Origin: Bacteroidota bacterium
GTDB taxonomy: Bacteria > Bacteroidota > Ignavibacteria > Tepidaquicellales > Tepidaquicellaceae
Direction of reading: 5' to 3'
Length of the DNA: 64,000 nucleotides
Assembly (NCBI GenBank): GCA_018266845.1
Contig: JAFDZO010000004.1
Coordinates: 1 to 64,000, forward strand
The position numbers and the translations under genes were made by a program. The stretch's first letter is position 1; every line of letters begins with the position of its first letter. Positions 1 to 9,496 of this stretch are shown here, piece after piece. Under the pieces are notes generated by a model, which saw nothing but the letters and a program-made list of their open reading frames with translations, was not told the origin of the DNA and did not search any database.

Positions 1-440
1 GATGGCATAGCAGATAAACCTAAAACAAAATATCTTAAAGTGTTTTTATCCTTTAAAATTGCAATGGATATAGGTGTAGGAACAGGTAATCCATTATTTT
101 CATTTTTTGTTAAATGAGGGAAATTTATTACAAAAAATTCATAAGACCTCAAGTTAATCATATCAAAAGAAATTAAATTCACATCATCTTTCTTAGGTAA
201 TTGTCCCATCTCTAAACAGCTTTCACTGAAAACAACTATTATTGCATGCTTTCCTCTTTTGTATAAATCTTGTATAAAGTTTTCAGGGTCATGAAATAGT
301 TTCTTGGGAAGAGTAACGCATGTTAATTTATAAAATTGCAAAGCACTATTACTAATCTTATCACTTTTTTCTTGTAATTCATTTAGTTTATCTAGTAAAG
401 TTACTTTCTTCTTTTTTTTAAAAAAATCAAAAAATCCCAT
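1..440 (-). CDS. Hypothetical protein, partial (3' end beyond window)
   Basis: Reading the minus strand from an ATG at 440, the frame stays open for 146 codons to the left edge, so the C-terminus is outside the window. The protein starts MGFFDFFKKKKK, a basic N-terminus, followed by a mixed alpha/beta-looking sequence with no motif I recognise. It lies on the same strand as the HTH gene at 564-1121, with about 120 bases between them, and shares its AT-rich composition. It probably belongs to the same accessory island. No function can be assigned. Confidence 0.6.
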   Translation of the reverse strand, partial: MGFFDFFKKKKKVTLLDKLNELQEKSDKISNSALQFYKLTCVTLPKKLFHDPENFIQDLYKRGKHAIIVVFSESCLEMGQLPKKDDVNLISFDMINLRSYEFFVINFPHLTKNENNGLPVPTPISIAILKDKNTLRYFVLGLSAMP

Positions 441-563
441 AAATTAAATTTTAGTTTTTATAAATTAGTTGAACAAATGCTTCAAAACTAAATATAGATG
501 AAGTTTCAGTAATTATATGTAAACTTTTTAGTATAGAGGTTCTGAAACGATAAAATCTAATGT

Positions 564-1121
564 CTACTTTCCTTTTGTTTGTAAATTGCTGATGGAAAAA
601 ATATACTTATCAGCTATTTTACCGATTTCAGATTTTGACTTTATCTTATTTGTCTTTAAAAAAATATCTACATCTTCCTTCATAAAAAAAACTCTTTTTC
701 CGCCAGGCTTTGAATATGCAATAAGATTTCTGTGAGTCATCTTATAAATGTAAGATTTTGACACTCCTAAATATTTAGACAGGGTTTCTATATTGAAGAT
801 AGTGTTTTCATTTTTATCAGTTTCGTTTAAGTGAGAGTCCATCTCAACATTGTTTTGTTTAGAAGTATTTGAGGCAAAACTTACTTTGTAATTTTTTGAT
901 TTTTTAAGCGCCTCTAAACGGTTCAACTCTAAATCAAGTAAATCCGGAATTGAATTTAATTCAGACCTAATCTCAGCATTAAATTCCTGCTCCCGTAAAT
1001 TTTGAAACATTCTTAATGAAACAATAAATTCTTTCCTAAACTGAAAATAGAAACTAATTCTATCATCAATTTTTTCAATATTATTTACTAACTCTGATAA
1101 TTTGTGAAATAATTTTAGCAT
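564..1121 (-). CDS. Helix-turn-helix (excisionase-type) DNA-binding protein
   Basis: This 185-residue protein has two parts. The N-terminal 90 residues are charged and helical, with no family I recognise. Residues about 107-158 are a HTH_17/MerR-like excisionase domain: a stretch reading TLSKYLGVSKSYIYKM, then a wing with a PGGKRVFF motif and a helix ending DIFLKTN. Such domains occur in Xis-type directionality factors and small regulators of Bacteroidota mobile elements. The gene lies in the island bounded on the right by the integrase and tRNA-Phe, which suggests a role in excision or local regulation. That role is inferred; the HTH fold is read directly. Confidence 0.7.
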   Translation of the reverse strand: MLKLFHKLSELVNNIEKIDDRISFYFQFRKEFIVSLRMFQNLREQEFNAEIRSELNSIPDLLDLELNRLEALKKSKNYKVSFASNTSKQNNVEMDSHLNETDKNENTIFNIETLSKYLGVSKSYIYKMTHRNLIAYSKPGGKRVFFMKEDVDIFLKTNKIKSKSEIGKIADKYIFSISNLQTKGK

Positions 1122-1510
1122 GATTTTAATTTAAGAATTATTTATAAAAATGGATTTTGGTAAGTCTTAATATTGAATTAAGTTAGGAGCAATCTCCTTT
1201 TAGGAATTGTCATTATTTCTTTGATTTCTTGTACAATTTTTTGTAAACTATTTTTATATACCTAAAGCATTACATTTGTAAAAACTGACATATATTGCGA
1301 AAAAAATTTTCTTTATATTTCTATTGGTTTGGCTTTTGTGTAAAGAATTGGTATTAAGTCTGATGAAATTTTAGGAGAGTACATTCTAAATTAATTTTAT
1401 TGTTTATAAGACAACATTATCTTACAACAATATTATACCTGATAAAACCCATTTTATGTTAAGGATAGATAAAATAAAGCGACTATAAATTACTGTCTTA
1501 CTAGTGTTAA
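1122..1510. other. AT-rich intergenic stretch with one copy of a dispersed repeat
   Basis: No credible gene is visible here. Bases 1347-1382 resemble 9334-9368: both contain TATTAAGTCT and, about 20 bases later, GAGAGTAC, followed further on by AATATTATACC. The rest is AT-rich with no clear hairpin terminator or promoter. Confidence 0.4.
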
Positions 1511-2566
1511 TTAAGCCATGGCTTCTTTTTCTAATTCAATAATTTCTTTTAATCGCAACGATATATTTCTCCAATTTGAATTAAGGTTAATTGTCCTGAT
1601 TTGTATTTTATGTTTATTGTATTTGAAATTTAAATTATAGTCAGTTTCAATTGTTGGATAAAGCAAAATACCCGTTGCATTTTGTGTTTTTAAATTTGTG
1701 TTTTGTTGGTTCAATAGATAGCTGAATAGCTGATATAAATTGGCAGATTTTATCCGTTCCTTATCATAATTTATTGTCATTGTCTCACGATAAAATTTTG
1801 CATCAATAATTATTTTTTCTTCGTCATTTTCTAATGTTATATCTGTTTTCATTTGAGGTAAAAATTGAAAACTATCAATGTCGGCGTTATCAAATTGCCA
1901 CTTAATAGTTTCCTTTTTTACTGTCTTGTATTTCTGTTGTTCGATTTTATAGAAGTTTCTAATAAACGATTCAAACAATTGATTCATTTTTTTATCATCC
2001 CTTGTGAAGTCCGAAAATTTATATTTTCCTTGTTCTTCGGATGGCAAGGTACTTTCATAAATAATTTGACAAACATTCATTACAAATCCATAGAAACGGT
2101 TGTTTCTATTCAGTTTTACTTGCTTAAAAAGTGAATTAGTAATTTCAATTTGCTCAATGTCTGAGAACATTCTTTGTAAACTAACCAATTCATTTTTTAG
2201 CTGCTTGTCAAGCCCTTTGGTTCTTGTAAGTCTATAAATGGTTGAAACTAAAATACGGTTCGAAATTATATTGGCGGAAAAATCGTCAAATGTGCAAATT
2301 GTTCTTTGCTTAAAAAGTAAATTGCTTTTCAATGTCTGACTAATTTGAATTTTACCTTTTACGCCTGCTAGTTCTTCAGTGTGGTCTATATAATTTTTAT
2401 CAATGCCTCTTTTCAAAAGCATTTTTGAAGCATTAATTAAAATCTTTGCAAAAAGGTCAAGAAGTTCCGTCTTATCGTCTATCGAAACATTTACACGTTC
2501 TTTCTCATCTAGCTTATTCCAAGCATAGCAAAGTAAGTAGTAAATATTTTCAATAGGTATTTGCAT
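1511..2566 (-). CDS. mcrC: McrC-family restriction endonuclease subunit
   Basis: The 351-residue protein opens with MQIPIENIYYLLCYAWNKL, typical of the McrC/LlaJI-type subunit. A PD-(D/E)XK nuclease core is visible around residues 238-258: an Asp in KTDITLEN, then IIIDAKFY. McrC is the DNA-cutting partner of the AAA+ GTPase McrB in modification-dependent restriction. The start lies 3 bases after the mcrB-like stop, so the two genes form one operon and are probably translated together. Length and motif order fit an intact enzyme. The target modification cannot be read from sequence. Confidence 0.88.
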   Translation of the reverse strand: MQIPIENIYYLLCYAWNKLDEKERVNVSIDDKTELLDLFAKILINASKMLLKRGIDKNYIDHTEELAGVKGKIQISQTLKSNLLFKQRTICTFDDFSANIISNRILVSTIYRLTRTKGLDKQLKNELVSLQRMFSDIEQIEITNSLFKQVKLNRNNRFYGFVMNVCQIIYESTLPSEEQGKYKFSDFTRDDKKMNQLFESFIRNFYKIEQQKYKTVKKETIKWQFDNADIDSFQFLPQMKTDITLENDEEKIIIDAKFYRETMTINYDKERIKSANLYQLFSYLLNQQNTNLKTQNATGILLYPTIETDYNLNFKYNKHKIQIRTINLNSNWRNISLRLKEIIELEKEAMA

Positions 2567-2569
2567 TAC

Positions 2570-5191
2570 TTATCTTGATAGTTGTTTTAAAACTTCTGAA
2601 ACTATTGTTGAATCATCGAACCATATTTCTTCAAGCAGAGGTTTCAATTCAAAACTTAAAATTTCATTCCACCATTTATTTTCATCTACATTCGTTGTAA
2701 AGGTGCAGAAATAACTGTGTCCAATTTGAAATCCTTCACCAAGATTAATATCCTCTTTTATTTTGCTGTTCACTTTTGTAACCGCCGAACAAATATGTTC
2801 AACCATTCCAGCAGTTAAACCTTTTGAAGCCAGGAATGAGCGGAAATTATTACCATAATCAGGTTGAAGCGTAATAAAAGCAAATCGTCTTCTTAAAGCA
2901 TAATCAACAATAGCTAATGAACGGTCTGCCGTGTTCATTGTTCCAATGATGTATAAATTTGATGGAACGTAAAAGCGGTCTTCTTCGTCTTCTGCGTAAG
3001 TTAGTTTTAGTGCAAATTTTTCTTCTCTTTTATCGGCTTCAATTAGCATCATCAATTCTCCGAATATTTTACTTAGATTCCCTCTGTTTATTTCATCAAT
3101 AATAAAAAAGAAAGGTCTGTCGGGATGTGCCAATGCTCTTTGACAGAATGAATAGAAAATTCCGTCCCTTAAATCAAAACCTCCTTTTTGTGTCGGTCTT
3201 AAACCTTGAATAAAATCTTCGTAGCTGTATGATTGGTGAAACTGCACCATTTCAATGTTTGCATCTTTTACTTCTTGCATTATTTCATAAGCCAATTTTC
3301 TGGCGATAAAAGTCTTTCCAACTCCCGGAGGACCCTGTAAAATAATATTCTTCTTTCTTTTTAATAAAGCAACGGTTTGTAAAAACTCTACTTCACTTAT
3401 AAAAGGCTTGTCGCTGTCGTTAGTAAACTTGTATTTTTTTATGTTACTGCTTTGAAGTAGTTTTTCGGTAATGATATTTTTGTTATCAATTATCTCACGA
3501 ATGATGTCGTATTCTTCTTCTGTGAGTTTGAATAAACTTCCTTGATTATTAATGAACACTTCGCAATGCTGCAATGCTGCATTATTTTTCAGGTCGTTCC
3601 AATGAACAGGAATTTCCAACTTCTCAACAAGTTCAAATTCTATTTCTTCTCCGTTGGCTGTGTTGTGAATACCTTTTGTTACCTCATAAATTGCTTTAAT
3701 TTGTTTGGTTGGTGTGCTTTCGTAACCAATAATTAAATCGCCTTCTTTAGCTGCTTCAAAGTACTTATATATTCTTCTTTTGTTTCCTTTTTCGTTGTGT
3801 GTTGTATAGGTTTGTCTTTGTCCTTCGGTGTGATTGCTAATACTCCAAATCTTTGGATTAGCATTTAGCCACCAAAAATTCAATGGTTCAGTTTCGTCAT
3901 TGGATTCGTCTAATTCCATTTCTGGTTCAGAAACGATAATATTAGAACCTAGTTTCTCTGTTGTGAATTTCAAATTATTTGCAGCAAAAATTGAAGCTAA
4001 TTCTGGATAAAGTCTTACATACTCATTCAATATAAACCCATATACATTAGTCGGGCTAAATGTATCGGGGCGGAAAAGGTTTTTGTAACTCTTTAAAGTG
4101 TTTGATTTGTATTGATAAACTTTATCTGTTATCCATTTTACTTTTCGTCTGTGATTAAAGTTGTCCCAAATGCCGTCAAAAAAGTAGCTGCCTTCAATTA
4201 TTCCAATTCCCAAGCAGGTATTTACTCCTTTAGTTGCAAAAACTACATCACCAATATTGGCTGTTTTAAAAAGCCAAAGATTCAAAGTTTTATTTGATTT
4301 GTAATCGTCTTTAAGTCCAATTTCTTTATTCATTTCTACTCGTGATTCGAACTTGTTTAAATCATCGAAATTGAAATCTATTGCAATTATATTTTCGTTA
4401 TGAAACCTTTCCCATTCAGATGCCTGACTACCTGGAGCAAACTTGAAATAATTGCGACTTTCCTTATTTAATTTTGTTATTTCAGGCTTTAGTTTTTGTA
4501 ATAAATTATAGGCATCAGCATAAGTAGCGATAGGTTTTAAATTATTTGGTTTGGGATCTTTTACTGACCAACCTGCAATCTGACCCGCCTCAGGTGAAGC
4601 TCCAAAGCGAACAAAAAATTGATAACTGTCTTTGTGAGATTCCTTGGTTATTGGATATAAGGCTATCCAACAGAAATCACTACCAAAATTAGTTGCTCCT
4701 TGAAAGTCAACTTTATGAAAAATATAATCTTTTAATTCTAATTTGCTTAATAAATCTTTTGCTATTTGTTCAAGATAGTTTAATACCGTTTCTCTTATTG
4801 TTCCTCTGTAAAAGTAACTATGAAAAATGCTCCATGGGTTTTGCCAATTGGCGAATAAGTCTCTCTTAAATAATTCATATTCTTGAATTTGTTTTAAGAA
4901 GTCTTCTTTATAATGATTGAAATAGTCAACGGTTTTATTTCTTATATTATCCTTTATTTCATTTACCAGTGCTTCGCTTGCTGTTTCACCTTGCAAAATT
5001 CTACGAGCAATTTCAGCACGTAATAAATTAACTGGTTTGAAATCACGTTCAGGGTCGCCATATTCTTTATAAATTTCTTCAACAATGTTTTTAGGTAAAC
5101 TATTAATTGCCGAATATAAGCTTATTGGTTTTACTGTGTATGCATGATATTGATTGGCTAAGTCTATTAAATATTTAAATTGTGTTTGCAT
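2570..5191 (-). CDS. mcrB: McrB-type AAA+ GTPase with DUF3578 and EVE-like N-terminal domains
   Basis: This 873-residue protein is the motor and specificity subunit of a McrBC-type system. The C-terminal AAA+ domain has a Walker A GPPGVGKT near residue 619, a Walker B FFFIIDEINRG near 692, and the McrB signature GTMNTADRS near 750, followed by an arginine-finger-like LRRRF. The N-terminal part resembles the DUF3578 (MrcB N) region. It is followed by two EVE/PUA-like segments: about 265-360, and a better one at about 435-560 beginning NFWWLNANPKIW. EVE folds bind modified bases, so this part probably reads modified cytosine or a related mark. It is followed after 3 bases by the McrC gene. Confidence 0.88.
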   Translation of the reverse strand: MQTQFKYLIDLANQYHAYTVKPISLYSAINSLPKNIVEEIYKEYGDPERDFKPVNLLRAEIARRILQGETASEALVNEIKDNIRNKTVDYFNHYKEDFLKQIQEYELFKRDLFANWQNPWSIFHSYFYRGTIRETVLNYLEQIAKDLLSKLELKDYIFHKVDFQGATNFGSDFCWIALYPITKESHKDSYQFFVRFGASPEAGQIAGWSVKDPKPNNLKPIATYADAYNLLQKLKPEITKLNKESRNYFKFAPGSQASEWERFHNENIIAIDFNFDDLNKFESRVEMNKEIGLKDDYKSNKTLNLWLFKTANIGDVVFATKGVNTCLGIGIIEGSYFFDGIWDNFNHRRKVKWITDKVYQYKSNTLKSYKNLFRPDTFSPTNVYGFILNEYVRLYPELASIFAANNLKFTTEKLGSNIIVSEPEMELDESNDETEPLNFWWLNANPKIWSISNHTEGQRQTYTTHNEKGNKRRIYKYFEAAKEGDLIIGYESTPTKQIKAIYEVTKGIHNTANGEEIEFELVEKLEIPVHWNDLKNNAALQHCEVFINNQGSLFKLTEEEYDIIREIIDNKNIITEKLLQSSNIKKYKFTNDSDKPFISEVEFLQTVALLKRKKNIILQGPPGVGKTFIARKLAYEIMQEVKDANIEMVQFHQSYSYEDFIQGLRPTQKGGFDLRDGIFYSFCQRALAHPDRPFFFIIDEINRGNLSKIFGELMMLIEADKREEKFALKLTYAEDEEDRFYVPSNLYIIGTMNTADRSLAIVDYALRRRFAFITLQPDYGNNFRSFLASKGLTAGMVEHICSAVTKVNSKIKEDINLGEGFQIGHSYFCTFTTNVDENKWWNEILSFELKPLLEEIWFDDSTIVSEVLKQLSR

Positions 5192-5483
5192 ATTGAGAAT
5201 TTGGTTTCTATTTTTCTTACTACTTTTCTTTTGTTGAGTTATTTGGCAGTACTAATTAATTGCCTAGATAATTCTATAATGAGATTTAAAATTGATCCAC
5301 CTCTATAAATTGTTTATACAATAAAATTTCCTAATAATAACAATATTATTTAGAATTTACTCGTTTACTTAATTATTACCTTCAACAATATTGAAGAGCT
5401 AATTTAATGTAATCGGTTTATGTTAAAAATCCTGCCAAAGGCTAATTAAAATTTTGTTAACTGAGAAAAGTATTAACCGAAGA
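5192..5483. other. Intergenic, nothing recognised
   Basis: AT-rich DNA between the 5' end of the McrB gene and the 3' end of the lipase-like gene. I see no gene, strong hairpin or repeat. The McrBC promoter must lie here because this is the region immediately upstream of mcrB on the minus strand. Confidence 0.3.
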
Positions 5484-8400
5484 TTATTTTAATAAAATCA
5501 TTTTCTTTACACTCTCAAATTTTTCTGTTTCTAATCTATAAAAATATATACCACTAGAGAGATTTAAACCACTAAAATCAACAAAATAATATCCAGATAA
5601 TTTCACTTCTTTATTAATCAGGATCATAATTTCTCTGCCTAATATATCATATACTATTAAAGTAACTTTTGAATCAATTGGAAGTGAATAATAAATCTTG
5701 GTGTTTGGATTAAAGGGATTTGGATAATTTTGGCTTAATTCAAATTTTATTGGTATTCCAATCTCAACTTCATTTTGTAAACTGTAATATTTAAAATTTC
5801 CATTGTAGTCTATTTGTTTTAATCTATAATTATATTTTCCGGAAGAAAGATTTCTGTCCGTAAAAGAAAAATCTTTTTTCTCATTACTATTTCCACTACC
5901 CTGTACAAATCCTACTTTGTTCCAATTGTTTTCACTTGTTAATTTTCTTTCAATGTCAAATCCAGAATTATTTTGTTCTGAAGAAGTTGCCCATTTAAGT
6001 TCAATATTATTTTTATCAATCAGTGATAAAAAACTAGTTAGTTGAACAGGGAGAACCTCATTATTCAGAGTAAATATTTCATTTTGTGATAAGACACGGT
6101 TATAAAATCTTATATCATCTATTTTTCCATTAAATGGGGCAAGTAAAAAATCAATACTATGAGAACCTATAACTAATATCGATGATGCTGGTAAATTATA
6201 AGGTGTAAGATTATTTTGAGAAGAAACAAGTGAACCATTAACATATAATTTCAAAGAATTGAGTGACCTAACTATTACAAAATGATACCATGTATTCTGA
6301 GTGAAATTACTTAATGGATAGTTAATTACACCATTATACCAAGAGCCAGTATAATCCTCCCATTCTAAAGCATTTGTTGTACTTTCGATATCAAAGGCAT
6401 ATCCTGCCCAACCATTATTGTTTACAGTTAAAATTTGTTCACGTGTTCCATCTAATACATTGAACTGTATCCATGTCGAGACGGAAAGTTCTGGACTATA
6501 AAGATTACTATTATAAGGAACTACAATATAATTGTTAATACCATTAAAACTATAAGCACTGTTTGGATTTTCAAAACGATCAGGAACACTTGAACAACCG
6601 TAAACTGTTCCATTATTGTTATTACCACTAGCATCATTTGCATTTCCATTAAATGGAAAATAAGCAAGAAGACCCGCATTAATATTTGATGTATAAATAG
6701 TAAAAACTGAAGACGATGTTGAATTTACTTCCTGATTAGAAGCATCACTAATTCGAATTTTACATGTTATAGAATTTATGTAAGGTACGGTCCATTGAAA
6801 ATTACCTAATGAAGCAGAATAATTATCAGATAAAGATGTCCAGTTATATCCATTGTTCGTAGAAAGTTCGATCTTTAGATTTGATACACCATACCCATTC
6901 CAGGTTATATTTTGCACAGAGCCAGCCTCAAAATTTTCATTCCCATTAGGTGCATTCAAACTTAAAGATTTATCGGGAGAATATAACAATCGTATTTCGT
7001 TATCTGAAAGTGTCCTGTTGTAAATACGAACATCATCAATGACACCTTGTAGTCTCGTTGACCAATATAATTGTTCCCTATTCCAATAATGTCTTCCAAT
7101 CGCGGCTCTCGGTTCACCTATTAAAACACTTTGATTTTTTTCACCAATGAAATTTCCATCAATGTAAGCTTTCAAAACTCCATTGCTATATGTCATAGTA
7201 TATAAAATAAAATGGGGAGAATAATTACCAGGAAATGGAACTCTAAAAGGAAAAATATTATATTCATCACTACCTACACAAAAATTAATTTCTTGGCTGT
7301 TGTTATCAGGATTATATAAATGGGAAATTCCGGCATAACCTAATGAATGATTTCCAAAAAAAATATATGAATCACCATGATAATGCGCCATACCTTCCTC
7401 CTTTACCCAAAGTGAAATTGTAAAATTTGAACATGAATTTAAATTTGTAGCTAATGATGCTGGTAATATAACACACTTTCCATTACCATACACAAAATCA
7501 GTCCCATATATTTTAACTCCATTACCAATTACGCCGTTTTCAAATGATGGTGAATTTTCTAGTGTACCATTATATCCATTTCCTGAATAATCACTAGCAT
7601 CATTATCCAAAGGATAGTAAGCAAGAAGCCCATTGTTTAATATTTGAGGGGTAAAAATTGTATTCAATCTATAACTATTAAAGTTCAGGTTTTCATCTCC
7701 TTGTCCTCTGACTCGAATAAAATAATCACCTGGATTTACCTGAAAATTAATAATTTCGGTTGTGTTGAGAATATTTTTTGAAACTAGAACTGAATTGTTT
7801 GCTAACAATGCAATTCCGGTTAATCCTGCATTTGTTCCACTAATTGTTACATTTAAGTTTCCGTTCTGAGGAACAGTGACTTTATAAAAATCTATGTCTA
7901 AAAGACTCCCAAATGGTTGAGTTGTGATAAAACCGCTGTAGGAAGTATTGAACTTTATAGGATAAGCAAAATTCACACTATCGGGTTCATCCAATCCTCT
8001 AATTATCGATTGGCTATCTTCGGTTTCCCGAAGATGATTTTTATTTGTAAGAATAGTATCCGCAATTCCAACAGGTGAAGGTGTTCCGCTTACATTTAAC
8101 CATTGTCTATTTGCATCTACAACTCCATCCCAGTCAAAGGAAAAAGGTCCAATTTCAAATTTTGAAACAATCCAAGTGTACAGAACATTTTGAGGTAGCG
8201 GCATTACGAGACTATAATTAGTGCCATAAGATAGCCCGTCAATAAAATCTACATTATTACCATTACAATTCACATCATTATTATAGAAATTTGACGGAAT
8301 ATTAGACTCTAGGTTACTGAACAGATATGGAGCATCAAAACCAGATAAATATGAATATCTTAAATCCCTCACTGCTTCACTATTATTATCAATATTAAAA

Positions 8401-9047
8401 GTTGGGTTAAAAGTAGATGCATTACTACCCAAATGTGGCGTCCCAATTGTTACTACTTTTGCAACTTTATGTCCATCTTCTTCATTTGGGTTCTGCCACC
8501 ATTTATAATTCCCGTTTTCTTTTCTTTGCAGATATTCTCTTATAGCTAATCCTCCCATAGAATGTCCAACTAAAATTACTTTTTCAGCCCCAGTAACTCT
8601 TAAAACTGAATCAATACAAATTTTCAAGGCATAACCTTGCTTAAAAATTGCAGATTGGTTGCTTGTAGATTCATTTACTCCTGGCGTACCCGAATTATAA
8701 AGATATATTCTAGGATCGGATGGATTCTGATTCCAAAAATTATTAAAATTTATTGAATACAAACTGGATTTTGTTATCTTGTTTACGATTGTTCCATCTT
8801 GGTCGATTAACGGAATTATTACATCTTGCAAATAATCTGTAACATTACTTTTGGCATTAAGTACAAAATGTAATTTATGGTTATTACTCGATTGCCACGT
8901 TTGACTTAATTGAGTGATGGTGTTATCCCAAGTCAGATCAGAAGAATTCAACCCATGCACAAAAATAATTGGATAAGGAGAATTTGATGGTTGTGAAAAA
9001 GCAATTTGCGTAGATACTAAAATTAAAAGAAGAAAAGTTTTTTTCAT
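5484..9047 (-). CDS. Secreted lipase/esterase-like protein with two LamG domains and T9SS sorting domain
   Basis: A modular exported protein of 1187 residues. Residues 1-18 are a signal peptide. Residues about 25-330 are an alpha/beta-hydrolase of the triacylglycerol-lipase/PGAP1-like kind: an oxyanion-type FVHGLNS near 29 and the nucleophile elbow VGHSMGG near 160. A linker of the pre-peptidase C-terminal type follows. Then come a LamG/concanavalin-like domain at about 475-690, an Ig-like segment at about 695-790, a second LamG domain at about 795-1005, and a type IX sorting domain at about 1105-1187 containing LSQNYPNPFNP and ending KKMILLK. The LamG modules suggest carbohydrate or surface binding. 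The real substrate is unknown. It lies inside the mobile-looking region. Confidence 0.85.
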   Translation of the reverse strand: MKKTFLLLILVSTQIAFSQPSNSPYPIIFVHGLNSSDLTWDNTITQLSQTWQSSNNHKLHFVLNAKSNVTDYLQDVIIPLIDQDGTIVNKITKSSLYSINFNNFWNQNPSDPRIYLYNSGTPGVNESTSNQSAIFKQGYALKICIDSVLRVTGAEKVILVGHSMGGLAIREYLQRKENGNYKWWQNPNEEDGHKVAKVVTIGTPHLGSNASTFNPTFNIDNNSEAVRDLRYSYLSGFDAPYLFSNLESNIPSNFYNNDVNCNGNNVDFIDGLSYGTNYSLVMPLPQNVLYTWIVSKFEIGPFSFDWDGVVDANRQWLNVSGTPSPVGIADTILTNKNHLRETEDSQSIIRGLDEPDSVNFAYPIKFNTSYSGFITTQPFGSLLDIDFYKVTVPQNGNLNVTISGTNAGLTGIALLANNSVLVSKNILNTTEIINFQVNPGDYFIRVRGQGDENLNFNSYRLNTIFTPQILNNGLLAYYPLDNDASDYSGNGYNGTLENSPSFENGVIGNGVKIYGTDFVYGNGKCVILPASLATNLNSCSNFTISLWVKEEGMAHYHGDSYIFFGNHSLGYAGISHLYNPDNNSQEINFCVGSDEYNIFPFRVPFPGNYSPHFILYTMTYSNGVLKAYIDGNFIGEKNQSVLIGEPRAAIGRHYWNREQLYWSTRLQGVIDDVRIYNRTLSDNEIRLLYSPDKSLSLNAPNGNENFEAGSVQNITWNGYGVSNLKIELSTNNGYNWTSLSDNYSASLGNFQWTVPYINSITCKIRISDASNQEVNSTSSSVFTIYTSNINAGLLAYFPFNGNANDASGNNNNGTVYGCSSVPDRFENPNSAYSFNGINNYIVVPYNSNLYSPELSVSTWIQFNVLDGTREQILTVNNNGWAGYAFDIESTTNALEWEDYTGSWYNGVINYPLSNFTQNTWYHFVIVRSLNSLKLYVNGSLVSSQNNLTPYNLPASSILVIGSHSIDFLLAPFNGKIDDIRFYNRVLSQNEIFTLNNEVLPVQLTSFLSLIDKNNIELKWATSSEQNNSGFDIERKLTSENNWNKVGFVQGSGNSNEKKDFSFTDRNLSSGKYNYRLKQIDYNGNFKYYSLQNEVEIGIPIKFELSQNYPNPFNPNTKIYYSLPIDSKVTLIVYDILGREIMILINKEVKLSGYYFVDFSGLNLSSGIYFYRLETEKFESVKKMILLK

Positions 9048-9496
9048 AATGGAAGGGTTAGATAACTTATTTTAGAGTAAAACAATAATTTTTTAAAGTC
9101 ATATAATTAGTATATTGATATATCAAGATTAAGTTTGAAAAATCGCTTTAGTACTTATAATCTATAATACATTGACGGTATTCGCAAATCCTCCACCACT
9201 AAATAAGCATATCCTTCGGGTGCATTGATTGAGGAATATCCTGCAAGAACTTTAACCTATAGATACACTCAAAGAATTGAGTCAACGATTTTCGTCATTG
9301 GTTTTTTGTTACTCTTCGCTATAACGTAAATAATTGATATTAAGTCTTTTCAAATTCTAAGAGAGTACGCTAAGGTTCATTTCTGAAGAATTGTTTTTGA
9401 AATGTATATTTTAGATTGAATAATATTATACCAAAGTTATATATATGTTTTCAATTTTTTCAATTGTATATTTCTCATTAATCAAATCAATTTATT
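9048..9496. other. Intergenic region with integrase remnant and dispersed repeat
   Basis: About 450 bases holding the integrase fragment at 9180-9272 and, at 9334-9368, the second copy of the short repeat also found at 1347-1382. The DUF2779 gene's promoter should lie in the AT-rich end near 9400-9490. No other gene is visible. Confidence 0.5.
9180..9272 (-). pseudogene. Fragment of a tyrosine integrase C-terminus
   Basis: Read on the minus strand, this stretch translates to something like VKVLAGYSSINAPEGYAYL followed by VVEDLR. It matches the C-terminal active-site segment of the intact integrase at 11651-12673, which reads VKVLAGHSSIKTTEGYAHL then IVEDLR. The histidine of the GHSS motif is Tyr here, and the frame is not continuous with any longer gene. 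It is therefore a decayed remnant of a related integrase, probably left by an earlier integration. Confidence 0.7.
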
